Part shown: one piece after another, positions 18,489-26,230 of the stretch | How the letters are laid out: the number at the start of each line of letters is the position of its first letter | How positions within the stretch are numbered: position 1 is the first letter of the stretch | Source: AP-15 sp963772965 | GTDB taxonomy: Bacteria > Pseudomonadota > Alphaproteobacteria > ATCC43930 > CGMCC-115725 | Length of the DNA: 64,000 bases | NCBI GenBank assembly: GCA_963772965.1 | Contig: CAVYZU010000013.1 | Coordinates: 1-64,000, forward strand | Direction: 5' to 3' | Position numbers and translations under genes: made by a program | The notes under the pieces: model-generated | Seen by the model: the letters and a program-made list of their open reading frames with translations, nothing else | Databases searched by the model: none | What the model was told of the DNA's origin: nothing

Positions 18489-18935
18489 TCACTGATATTG
18501 CCCCCCTGCCCTTCCCGTTCGCGGGCCGTTTGGCTCTGAGGCGCGTCGCATCGCCCAGACGGTTCGCTCAAGATGCAGTTCGTCAGCCTTGGCCTTCTGC
18601 ACCATGCCGTGGAAATACCCTCCCGGCGTCGTTCGGAAGTGGTCAGGGTCTTTGGTCGAAACAATCGCCAGTGCGACCGCCGCCAGTTCTCGGCCCATCG
18701 CCAGGCAGGCATCGCCCCAGAGGGGTTTCGAGACGTCGAGATCGTGCCGGAGCCAGTCTGCGGCATCGATGATCTCCGGCCAGGTTGGATTTGGACGGCG
18801 CAGATAAGGCTTTAACCGCGGCGCAAGCCTCACCAATTCGTCGGGGCGGATCCCGTGCACCCTCTCCTTTTCCGGCCTCTTCAACGCTTCAGCCTCTGCG
18901 GAGAGGGGAACCTGCGCCTGCTGCGGCTCGCTAGC
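18489..18935 (-). pseudogene. repC: RepC-type plasmid replication initiator, C-terminal fragment cut by IS630
   Basis: The translation carries 'PTWPEIIDAADWLRHDL', 'KPLWGDACLAMGRELAAVAL' and 'IVSTKDPDHFRTTPGGYFHG' followed by 'MVQKAKADELHLERT'. This is the characteristic C-terminal region of alphaproteobacterial RepC initiators (repABC-type or lone repC plasmids). The frame is open upstream of its first ATG (18884) up to the boundary of the IS630 copy at 18936, so the N-terminal winged-helix part is missing. repA and repB are not seen beyond the IS. It is a remnant of a plasmid replication region, so this part of the window probably derives from an integrated or rearranged plasmid. Confidence 0.75.
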
Positions 18936-20073
18936 TAGTGGTATGACCGAAACACAAGATTCCCTCAGTCGAGCTTTTGCGTCATGATGCTGCGATGCGC
19001 AGCGATGTTGAAGTCCGGCTCGGGCCGGGGGATCGGGAGCGGCTTGAGGCAGTGGTGGGCGATCGCAATGCTGTCCAGAAGCATGTGTGGCGAGCGCGGA
19101 TCATCCTGGCCACGGCAGAAGGCTGCGGCACCGCCGAGGTGATGCGCCGGGCCGGCGTGTCGAAACCCTGCGTGTGGCGCTGGCAGCGCCGCTTCATGGA
19201 GGCGGGGGTCGATGGCCTGTTGCACGACAAGACGCGCAAGCCCGGCAAAGCGCCGATCCCCGAGCCGGTCGTCGGGCGATTGATCGCGCTCACGCTCGGC
19301 GCGCCACCCGGCGAGACCACCCATTGGACGAGCCGCGCGATGGCCGACGCCATGGGGCTGGCGGTCAGCACCGTGCAAAAGATCTGGCGCGCCCATGGTC
19401 TCGCCCCGCATCGGTTGCAGGTCTTCAAACTCAGCCGCGACCCGCAGTTTGCCGCCAGGCTGCGCGATGTCGTGGGCCTTTACGTCGACCCTCCGGCGCA
19501 CAGCCTGGTGCTGTCGGTCGATGAGAAGAGCCAGATCCAGGCGCTCGACCGCACTCAGCCGGGGTTGCCGATCAAGCAAGGCCGCGCCGGGACAATGACC
19601 CATGATTATATCCGCAACGGCACGACCACCCTGTTTGCCGCCCTCAATGTGCTCGACGGCACGGTCATCGGGCAGTGCATGCAGCGCCACCGGCACCAGG
19701 AATTCCTGCGCTTTCTCAATCGCCTCGAGCGCGACATCCCAGCCGGCCGACTGGTCCACGTGATCCTTGACAATTACGGCAGCCACAAGCACCCCAAAGT
19801 CAGGGCTTGGCTGGCCCGGCACCCGCGCTGGACGTTCCACTTCACCCCCACCTCGGCATCCTGGCTCAACGCCGTCGAGGGCTTTTTTGCCAAGCTAACC
19901 CGCCGGCGATTGCAACGCGGCGTGTTTCACTCCCTCGTCGACCTCCAGGCCGCGATCAACCGTTACCTTGCCCAACACAACCACAGTCCAAAGCCGTTCA
20001 CCTGGACCGCCGACCCCGACCGCATCATCGCCGCCGCCAACCGCGGGTACCAAGTGTTAGATTCGATCCACTA
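18936..20073 (+). mobile_element. IS630-family element, copy 1
   Basis: The element is bounded by TA on both sides (18936-18937 and 20072-20073), the IS630 target duplication. Imperfect terminal inverted repeats begin TAGTGG at both ends, and the inner parts share an AACAC block. Length is 1138 bp including both TA. It truncates the repC fragment. It differs from copies 2-4 by a C at the 'ggctCgggccgg' site near 19020. Confidence 0.9.
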
Positions 20074-20074
20074 G
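18977..20074 (+). CDS. IS630-family transposase, copy 1
   Basis: The reading starts with TTG at 18977; ATG at 18995 is an alternative. It has an N-terminal helix-turn-helix ('GTAEVMRRAGVSKPCVWRWQ') and a DDE domain with 'LSVDEKSQIQA', 'HVILDNYGSHKHPKV' and 'SWLNAVEGFFAKL' carrying the D, D and E. Length is about 365 residues. An upstream ATG that opens 'MTETQ' is out of frame here because of one extra G relative to copy 4, so this copy lacks the first dozen residues or is inactive. Confidence 0.9.
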   Translation: MRHDAAMRSDVEVRLGPGDRERLEAVVGDRNAVQKHVWRARIILATAEGCGTAEVMRRAGVSKPCVWRWQRRFMEAGVDGLLHDKTRKPGKAPIPEPVVGRLIALTLGAPPGETTHWTSRAMADAMGLAVSTVQKIWRAHGLAPHRLQVFKLSRDPQFAARLRDVVGLYVDPPAHSLVLSVDEKSQIQALDRTQPGLPIKQGRAGTMTHDYIRNGTTTLFAALNVLDGTVIGQCMQRHRHQEFLRFLNRLERDIPAGRLVHVILDNYGSHKHPKVRAWLARHPRWTFHFTPTSASWLNAVEGFFAKLTRRRLQRGVFHSLVDLQAAINRYLAQHNHSPKPFTWTADPDRIIAAANRGYQVLDSIH

Positions 20075-20232
20075 TCTAATGCGATGAATACGCTTTGCCT
20101 TGATGTAGCTGCCAAAAGCAGGACGCCTATCTTAACCAACAACACCCTTATGCAGCTGATCGTCAGCGGCCTAGAATTTGTGGAGTAGCGTTCTGCGTCG
20201 CGCTGGATGGATTCAAAGCGGACCATGACGGA

Positions 20233-20565
20233 GTGGAGCTTACCTTCGCCAGCCTTGAACTTAGAATGATCTGCGAAAGCCGTAGACGGGCGATAAACGT
20301 GCTCGGGGCTGAGGCTGCACGTGAGTTGGCGCAACGGCTTGCCGATCTCTCCGCGTTCGCGACCGCTGGAGAGTTTCTCGAACTTTTTGGCAATGACATA
20401 GTTGATTGGTCGCCGCCACGCGAGCGGAGGTTACGTTTACAGGCAGGATATGACTTGGTTTTCTGCGCTGGCCACGTCGATGTTCCTGCCCTAGAGGATG
20501 ATTCGACTGATTGGGCCAGAGTGTCCCGCCTACGGATCATCGCATTGGAGGCACGTCATGACTGA
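20233..20565 (+). CDS. RelE/HigB-like toxin candidate ('killer suppression' family type)
   Basis: A 110-residue protein with a GTG start. 'LTFASLELRMICESRRRAIN' and 'AARELAQRLADLSAFATAGE' match the pattern of small HigB/RelE-like proteins that sit before an XRE-type antitoxin. In that family the protein is a ribosome-dependent mRNA interferase or a decayed relative. Its last 8 bases overlap the start of the next gene (XRE plus ImmA/IrrE protease), a typical coupled toxin-antitoxin arrangement. Activity is inferred from pattern and context only. Confidence 0.6.
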   Translation: MELTFASLELRMICESRRRAINVLGAEAARELAQRLADLSAFATAGEFLELFGNDIVDWSPPRERRLRLQAGYDLVFCAGHVDVPALEDDSTDWARVSRLRIIALEARHD

Positions 20566-21658
20566 GCCGGCCTTCCAACCCAACTGGTTCTCGAGACCGG
20601 GTGACACGCTGTCCGCGATCTTGAATAAGCGGGAAATGACCCCGGACGCGCTCGCCAAATGCATGGGCCGTGATGCCGGGGTCATCCACGGCCTTCTGTC
20701 CGGCAACATCGTCATCGATAAACCCATCGCGGGTCTGCTGGCGAAGTGCGTCGGCGGATCGGTGTCGTTCTGGACGACGCGACAAGCCCAATTCGAGCGA
20801 GATCTTAATCGGGCAGCAGAAGCCCTCCCAGTTGATCAGGGAAAATCCTGGCTCCGCACCCTTCCGATTAAGGAGATGGTGGATTCTGGGTGGATACCCG
20901 CCTCGAAGCAAGCCCGAGATACCTTGAAATACTCCCTGGCTTATTTCGATGTCACCGATCCTAATGAATGGCGGGAGCGATATACCGCCTTCCAAAACTC
21001 ATTCTCATTTCGGACCTCTCCGACATTCGAATCCAAACTCGGCGCACTCGCCGCATGGCTGCGGCAGGCTGAGATTCACGCGAGCAGAATGAAATGCGCG
21101 CTCTGGGACGCCGCTGGGCTGCGAGCACGTCTAGACGCCATGCGTGTGCTTGCCAAGGCCACCAATCTTGCTTACTTCATACCGCAACTCCGCGCCCTAT
21201 GCGCTGAGGTCGGAGTGGCGATTGTCTTCCTGAAGGCACCGGCTGGCTGCCGCGCTAGTGGAGCGACACGCTTCTTGTCGTCGACAAAGGCGATGATCGT
21301 CCTAAGCTTCCGATACCTGTCGAATGACCAGTTCTGGTTCAGCTTCTTTCACGAGATCGGCCACCTTCTCCTGCACGGCATAGAGGCCACGTTTGTCGAT
21401 GGGGAGGCCGCTGATTTGACCGACAGGGAAGCCGAGGCAAATGCATTTTCAGAGGGGGTGCTGATCCCCCGAGAGAGGCAGGACGAGCTACTGAAGCTTC
21501 CATGCCGAGCCAAGGACGTGACCAGATTCGCTGTATCCATCGGCGTATCACCCGGTATCGTAGTTGGGCAGATGCAGCATCGCGGGCTGATCGGCCCATA
21601 CCAACTCAACGGGTTGAAACGCCGCTACGGATGGGATGAGGTCCGCGCAGTTGGCTAA
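20558..21658 (+). CDS. XRE-family regulator fused to ImmA/IrrE metalloprotease
   Basis: The ATG at 20558 overlaps the previous gene. Residues about 12-70 form a helix-turn-helix ('DALAKCMGRDAGVIHGLLSG'), as in HigA-type antitoxins. Residues about 200-330 form an ImmA/IrrE domain with the zinc motif 'FFHEIGHLLLHG' (His265, Glu266, His269) and a downstream 'DREAEANAFSEGVLIPR' carrying the third ligand. Length is 366 residues. Proteins of this build regulate mobile elements or act with a toxin by proteolysing repressors. The 3' end overlaps by 4 bases the end of a convergent gene. Confidence 0.85.
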   Translation: MTEPAFQPNWFSRPGDTLSAILNKREMTPDALAKCMGRDAGVIHGLLSGNIVIDKPIAGLLAKCVGGSVSFWTTRQAQFERDLNRAAEALPVDQGKSWLRTLPIKEMVDSGWIPASKQARDTLKYSLAYFDVTDPNEWRERYTAFQNSFSFRTSPTFESKLGALAAWLRQAEIHASRMKCALWDAAGLRARLDAMRVLAKATNLAYFIPQLRALCAEVGVAIVFLKAPAGCRASGATRFLSSTKAMIVLSFRYLSNDQFWFSFFHEIGHLLLHGIEATFVDGEAADLTDREAEANAFSEGVLIPRERQDELLKLPCRAKDVTRFAVSIGVSPGIVVGQMQHRGLIGPYQLNGLKRRYGWDEVRAVG

Positions 21659-22575
21659 CCCCGGAAATGCACGAAGTGGGTTGGGCTTTTCTGCCAGTTG
21701 CAGAGCGAGTCTTCCATAACCTGCATCCCGACACCGAGCGCGGCGTCGAGGTCCAGAATCCAGTCTTCGAGCACTGCCCATCCGAGAGAAGCGTTTGTCC
21801 TACCTCCAAATAACAGGCGTGCGCCGCTGAGGGGTCCGGTCGCGTCCTTCAGGTATGCCCGACCGGGACGGATTGGGGCAAAACCAAGCCGCCCCAATAG
21901 GCAAAGGTAGTCGAACCGGGCAAGACGCCCAAATCGGGCCACGTTCATCGAATGATAGCAGTGGTCGAAGATGCTTTCGGGGCTGTTGCCTCCGCCTTGG
22001 GTCAGTCTTGCCATGAGAACGGCATGTGAATGCGCCGGCCCAACCCACGTGACGTAGCTTTCCACCACCGCAGCCGTGCCGCCAACCACATCCGCTCTGA
22101 CGCTTTCTCGCTTTCTGTGGCTACCGAACCCACCGCCAATCTGGTCCTGGCGGTTTAGAAGCCAAGCCTGGAACGCTGCCGGGTTGGCACTTACCTGCGC
22201 CCATGTCCACGTTTGACCGCCAAGACCCGAGTAGACCTCACGAAGTCGCTGCCACCCATAGGTCAAATGCTTGCCGAAATGGGTCACCAAGAAGACGAGC
22301 CAGAAAGCCTCGTCGGTTCGACCAGCCCGCATGTGGAAGACGGCTGCGCGCTCGGGATCAAATGCACGGCTGTTCGGATCGGCTCGATCTGGACTGATGT
22401 CTCGGGTGCGGATGATCTCAGAATAGTCGAGCCGCCGCAGGCTCGCGACCATCTGCATGGCGAGTGTCGCTCTCGCCACTGGGTCGGCTGTGCCGGGTAG
22501 GGCGCGCTGATTCGCGGCGAATGCGGCGAGATCGGCTTTTAGCCTTGTCGCTATCGCCTGACGGGTCGGCCACAT
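21655..22575 (-). CDS. Possible alpha-glutamyl/putrescinyl thymine pyrophosphorylase (aGPT-Pplase clade 3-like)
   Basis: A 306-residue protein. The segments 'DEAFWLVFLVTHFGKHLTYG', 'FGSHRKRESVRA', 'MNVARFGRLARFDYLCLLGR' and 'GFAPIRPGRAYLKDATGPLS' fit what I recall of the clade 3 aGPT-Pplase family. That family was proposed from comparative genomics to act in making hypermodified thymines from pyrophosphorylated 5-hydroxymethyl-dU in DNA. A GGAG ribosome-binding site precedes the ATG. It lies 17 bases downstream of a thymidylate-synthase-like gene on the same strand, the expected partner for such chemistry. The family assignment is from memory and should be treated as probable, not certain. 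Confidence 0.55.
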   Translation of the reverse strand: MWPTRQAIATRLKADLAAFAANQRALPGTADPVARATLAMQMVASLRRLDYSEIIRTRDISPDRADPNSRAFDPERAAVFHMRAGRTDEAFWLVFLVTHFGKHLTYGWQRLREVYSGLGGQTWTWAQVSANPAAFQAWLLNRQDQIGGGFGSHRKRESVRADVVGGTAAVVESYVTWVGPAHSHAVLMARLTQGGGNSPESIFDHCYHSMNVARFGRLARFDYLCLLGRLGFAPIRPGRAYLKDATGPLSGARLLFGGRTNASLGWAVLEDWILDLDAALGVGMQVMEDSLCNWQKSPTHFVHFRG

Positions 22576-22592
22576 TCGGCAATCTCCGTCGA

Positions 22593-23594
22593 TCAGAGTG
22601 GCAGTAGGAGTTGCCGTGGAGGGGGAGGTGGTTTCCGTTTTGAGCGCGTTCGACGCGTGGGAACCTTCGGGCCATCGATGTAGGTAGCGTAGTTAATCGA
22701 AGCCATTTGAGCCTTCAGAGCTTGCTGTCTTGATCGATTGCCCTTCGCGGCGACGACTTGGAGAAGTCTTATTAGATCTGCCCAATAGGGGCCAACGCCC
22801 CAAACATTCGCGTCTATTGCCTCCCCTCGTCGTATGCGCAATTCCGCGTCTAGAATCTTCTGAATGGAAGGCCAGGGATCGCCACGTGGCATTTGGGGCA
22901 TCGGCACAGTGGCTTGCACGCCCTCATCGAGGAATTGCTGCGCGTCCTCGCGATCCCGGTCATAGAGATGAAGGCTGCCAACAAAATGCTTGTAAGGCCC
23001 GAGGCCGATACCGAGTGTCCTCGCTACAACTTCCTGGAACATCGTGAAGCAGAAGATGTCGTGGGGTAGCCCGAGGTAGGCATCATTCGATCGCATTGTA
23101 GTCAGCATATGCAACCGATTGCGCCGAATGAGGAACTGAAGCGTGCATGTGCAGGGGATTTCTTTGTGACGCCGTTCAATATCTTCCGCATTGAATAGTT
23201 GAATAACCGCACGCCGAGATGTCGGATTGGTGCGAAGGAGAGTGATGACATTATGCAACTGGTCCTGGCCGCGTTGACGAAAAATTCGTCGCCCGTAGCC
23301 GCCGTAAATGGTCTCCCCGTCCTCTGTCTCATGATCATAGGCAGAAATGTAATACCGGATGAAATCAAGTCGGTTATCGCGGGATAGATACCAAAGAAAT
23401 TCTCCAAGGGAACTGAAAGGCCTTCCGCGCGTCTCACTTCTACTGAGGCGAGCCAGTGGTCGCTCTAATTCCAGCAGCACGCCGATTAGCTCATTTGCCT
23501 CCAGCCGGGAAGGCTTGATCTGGTTCGTGCTCGCCAGCAGCTTCGGGAACACCTTCCGAAGCAGATCGTCGAGTATTCGACCGGAAATGCGCAT
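22593..23594 (-). CDS. Thymidylate synthase-like enzyme (possible dUMP/dCMP hydroxymethylase)
   Basis: A 333-residue protein. Its core is 'IPCTCTLQFLIRRN', with Cys148 at the position of the catalytic nucleophile of thymidylate synthases. Then come 'TMRSNDAYLGLPHDIFCF' (the RS-x-D substrate-binding motif), 'FVGSLHLYDRD' (the G-x-x-H-x-Y motif) and an N-terminal 'RPFSSLGEFLWYLS' segment. The canonical PCH is PCT here. The protein ends in a basic, Pro-rich tail. Phage and defence-associated relatives make 5-hydroxymethyl or other 5-substituted pyrimidines. Pairing with the aGPT-like gene 17 bases downstream suggests nucleotide or DNA modification rather than dTMP supply. Confidence 0.75.
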   Translation of the reverse strand: MRISGRILDDLLRKVFPKLLASTNQIKPSRLEANELIGVLLELERPLARLSRSETRGRPFSSLGEFLWYLSRDNRLDFIRYYISAYDHETEDGETIYGGYGRRIFRQRGQDQLHNVITLLRTNPTSRRAVIQLFNAEDIERRHKEIPCTCTLQFLIRRNRLHMLTTMRSNDAYLGLPHDIFCFTMFQEVVARTLGIGLGPYKHFVGSLHLYDRDREDAQQFLDEGVQATVPMPQMPRGDPWPSIQKILDAELRIRRGEAIDANVWGVGPYWADLIRLLQVVAAKGNRSRQQALKAQMASINYATYIDGPKVPTRRTRSKRKPPPPPRQLLLPL

Positions 23595-24134
23595 CGATGC
23601 CCGGCAAACCTTTTAACCGGTCGGAGCCATCTCCCGCCGTTACCGCGTTGTGTGGCACTTCCCCGTGTTTGGGAAAATGGTCGAGGTTCGCGCCTGGTCA
23701 AGGGTTTCGATCGCTTCCGCCACGGGTCACAAGATATCGTCCGTTCAGCTTCATCCCGTAAATGAAGTCGGGAATGAAACCCGTCAGCGACGAGGGCACG
23801 CAAGACCGATTATTGATCGTTGCTCAACGGACGCTGGTGTTACCCTGGTCTCCGCGCCCGCGACATCGGTCGTCCGAACCTCCCTCGGACGGGCACCCTA
23901 TCAGGGTTTGCCACCCCTCTGTTTCGGCGGCCCTCGTCCCAGAGCAGAGCGCGGCAAGTCCACGCTGGCGAGGGGTCCCCGCGAGCCTCTGAAGAGCTTC
24001 GGATTGACGCATCGTTCCATCAAAAGGAGGCCCCGTAGCGAGAAAGGGCTACCGGCTAATTTGGCTCGATCTCATGTTAAGGCTCCATTAACAGGGTTCG
24101 GTGACGCTTTACCCGCCCTCGCAGGCCCGACCAG
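23595..24134. other. Stretch without a supportable gene
   Basis: 540 bases between the divergent thymidylate-synthase-like gene and a response regulator. Short open frames exist on both strands, but none shows a motif or ribosome-binding site I trust. Promoters for both flanking genes should lie here. Confidence 0.4.
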
Positions 24135-24511
24135 ATGAAGCAGATAGAAACAGTCCACACTCTGCTGCTAATCGACGATGATGAAGCCACGAGGCGCAGC
24201 ATCCAAATGATGTTGGGCCGCAGTGGCAAAAAATCATCGATACGGCGGATGGTGCAACGGCCCTCGATCTGTTCAAGGCGAATGCGATCGATCTTCTCAT
24301 CACAGACATTGAGAGGCGCGGCATGAATGGGGTTGCCCTCATCCGGGCGGTGAGGGAAATCAATCCCAGCAGCAAGGTGATCGTCGTGTCCGGCTACGAT
24401 GAGGGCGTCGTTCGGTGTCTGCTCGATGGCGAGAGCAGCATCCACTTCCTGAAAAAGCCTTTCGATAGACGGGTGCTCGTCGCCTTGGTCGAACGGGTGC
24501 TTGCCACATAG
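24135..24511 (+). pseudogene. CheY-like response regulator, frameshifted at an A6 run
   Basis: The first frame reads 'TLLLIDDDEATRRSIQMMLG', with the acidic pocket. After a shift at the AAAAAA near 24228 the protein continues as 'WQKIIDTADGATALDLFKAN', 'DLLITDIERRGMNGVALI' (phospho-acceptor Asp), 'VIVVSGYDEGV' and 'HFLKKPFDRR' (conserved Lys). All receiver residues are present across the two frames, so a single-base change restores a complete 125-residue stand-alone receiver. It has no output domain. As written the product truncates. A sequencing indel in the homopolymer is a real possibility. Confidence 0.75.
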
Positions 24512-24844
24512 CATAGGATAAAAGAAGAGTCGAAACCCAGCGTCCAATAACCCCACCGTATATCTTCGCTTTCTACCCTCCGGCTATAAATCACTGAGGA
24601 AGGGCGGGGCGTCTTGTCCGGCGGTGGATCGGTCGAAAAGGATGGTTGGCAGATCGTCGTAGCGAGATGGAGAAGTCCTCAATTCGCCTCAGGATCAGCC
24701 AAGAGACCGTTTGGGCAGGAGCGAGCCTGAATCGCGGCTCAGTGGTGCTTACCGAGCAAATAAATCGTAGTTAAGTTTGTTAATCCCTTTTTGTCTCTTC
24801 CGCTTCATCATACATAAGCCGAAGACACTTTTCAGGATGACGTG
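24512..24844. other. Upstream region of the mucR gene
   Basis: No coding sequence is supportable. The last 80 bases are AT-rich ('taagtttgttaatccctttt') and probably hold the mucR promoter. MucR proteins commonly bind AT-rich DNA near their own start, so autoregulation here is plausible, but no exact site can be named. Confidence 0.35.
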
Positions 24845-25423
24845 ATGAACTCCAGTGAAAACCATCCACTTCTCACAGCTGAGATCGTCAGCAAATACGT
24901 CGCTCACCATAAGCTGGAGGTGGGTCAGCTTTCGCACCTGATCACTACCGTCCATCAGGCAATTAGTCATCTGGGCCAACCTGACAAGTCCGAAGAGGCA
25001 ATAACTCCTGCTGTATCGGTGCGTCGGTCAGTCCATCACGATTATGTGGTCTGTTTGGATTGCGGGTATCGGGGCAAGACATTGCGCCGGCACATCAGCA
25101 CCCGGCACGGCCTGAACCCCGACGAATACTTGCGACGATGGGGACTCAAGAGCGATCATCCGCTGACGGCTCCGTCATATTCGGAGCGACGTTCGGCCAT
25201 GGCTAAGGAACTCGGGTTCGGTCGCAAGGCGTCGATTAAGACGCCTGCGGTGACACCGGCTCCAGTCCAGGTCGATCAACAGATTGCGGCGACGCCCAAG
25301 CCGAGACAGAGGACCCGTCGCGCGACGAAAGCTGCCGAAGTCGCGAGTGCAGCGGTAGCATCACCGACGTCGGCCAGGAGAGGGAGACCGCGTTCTCGTG
25401 CTCAGGTTGCGTCGCAGCCGTAG
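24845..25423 (+). CDS. mucR: MucR/Ros-family zinc-finger regulator
   Basis: 192 residues from the ATG at 24845; a GTG one codon earlier is possible. The Ros/MucR domain includes 'DYVVCLDCGYRGKTLRRHIS' then 'TRHGLNPDEYLRRWGLKSDH', with the prokaryotic C2H2 zinc finger Cys-x2-Cys ... His-x4-His. The N-terminal 'LTAEIVSKYVAHHKL' is the usual oligomerisation region. The C-terminal 60 residues are an unusually long Lys-, Arg- and Ala-rich tail ('KPRQRTRRATKAAEVAS'). These regulators act as nucleoid-type repressors of exopolysaccharide, motility and horizontally acquired genes in Hyphomicrobiales. A paralogue on an accessory region is common. Confidence 0.88.
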   Translation: MNSSENHPLLTAEIVSKYVAHHKLEVGQLSHLITTVHQAISHLGQPDKSEEAITPAVSVRRSVHHDYVVCLDCGYRGKTLRRHISTRHGLNPDEYLRRWGLKSDHPLTAPSYSERRSAMAKELGFGRKASIKTPAVTPAPVQVDQQIAATPKPRQRTRRATKAAEVASAAVASPTSARRGRPRSRAQVASQP

Positions 25424-25493
25424 CAGGCTTTCTCGCCGACTTCGGAAGTATAATGCTGTAGAAAAGGCCGGTGGCGGGTCGTCGCGAGACCCG

Positions 25494-25616
25494 ATGGCTG
25501 AGGTGGAGACGAAATTGATGAAGACCCTCAAATCGAGTACGGCAGTCCGAGCGAATAAAAGAAAATCGAAGCTGAAGGCGAAACATCGTCGCCAACGGAT
25601 GCGAGCGACCAGGTAA
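25494..25616 (+). CDS. Possible 40-aa highly basic peptide
   Basis: An ATG at 25494 opens a 40-residue peptide with 12 Lys or Arg in its last 24 residues ('KRKSKLKAKHRRQRMRATR'), 70 bases after mucR. It has no clear ribosome-binding site. It might be a nucleic-acid-binding micropeptide or chance. Confidence 0.3.
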   Translation: MAEVETKLMKTLKSSTAVRANKRKSKLKAKHRRQRMRATR

Positions 25617-25738
25617 AGGAATGGGCGGTCAGCACCCCCGCATCGGTTGGCATTCTTCCTGATCGATCGAAATATGCGTCGCAGCGTATCTGATTGATGA
25701 GCCGTTGCTGGGCTTTCGTCCTTTCGGCTGCAATTCAG

Positions 25739-25924
25739 CTAGGCCGCGACATCTATCGCGACGGCTTCTCCGTCAACCATGAACGCGCGAGCCTCATGTT
25801 CAGTGGCAAAATAGCGAAGGCTCCCGTTCGGCAGGCAAATTGTCTCTCCCCGCTTACTCACGCAATAGAATTTTCCGTTCGGCGCGGGGCGGATTTTGAC
25901 AGCCTCGGAACTCTCGTCGGTCAT
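25739..25924 (-). CDS. Small unrecognised protein, 61 aa
   Basis: The start is at 25924 with a strong GGGGGAA ribosome-binding site on the minus strand; an in-frame upstream ATG at 25978 lacks one. The product reads 'KIRPAPNGKFYCVSKRGETI' then 'YFATEHEARAFMVDGE', a compact beta-rich small domain, as seen in many short rhizobial hypothetical proteins. No known function. Confidence 0.5.
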   Translation of the reverse strand: MTDESSEAVKIRPAPNGKFYCVSKRGETICLPNGSLRYFATEHEARAFMVDGEAVAIDVAA

Positions 25925-26225
25925 TTGATTCCCCCATGAGATTTCAGCAGTGCGCCCCTTTACCTGATTATCGTTCAATAAGAAGTAAATACCGCCGAGG
26001 CATCTTTCTGGTCGCTGTGCGAGCCGCTGCTCGCGCCCCTAGCGAGAGGCGCAACCGAACAGCATCGGGCTGAGGGGAAGATGCCCGAATCGATTTTGCC
26101 GAATGTGAAGTAGATCACACTCGTAGCGCAGACCCGAGCGCAATGATTAATTTGTGAATCGGTTGGCGCGAGACAACTCGCCCCTCAATGTCAATCGACC
26201 ACGCGACGGGAGGGAAGGAGCCATG

Positions 26226-26230
26226 TTAGA
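26226..26230. repeat. IS1634 copy 1 left target duplication (TTAGA)
   Basis: TTAGA directly precedes the CCCAAC terminus and is repeated at 28124-28128 after the other end. It proves a simple insertion and lets the patatin gene be rejoined. Confidence 0.85.

Noticed and set aside
18965..19840. 291-codon frame opposite the IS630 transposase (present in every copy)
   Set aside because: Antisense shadow of the DDE transposase gene.
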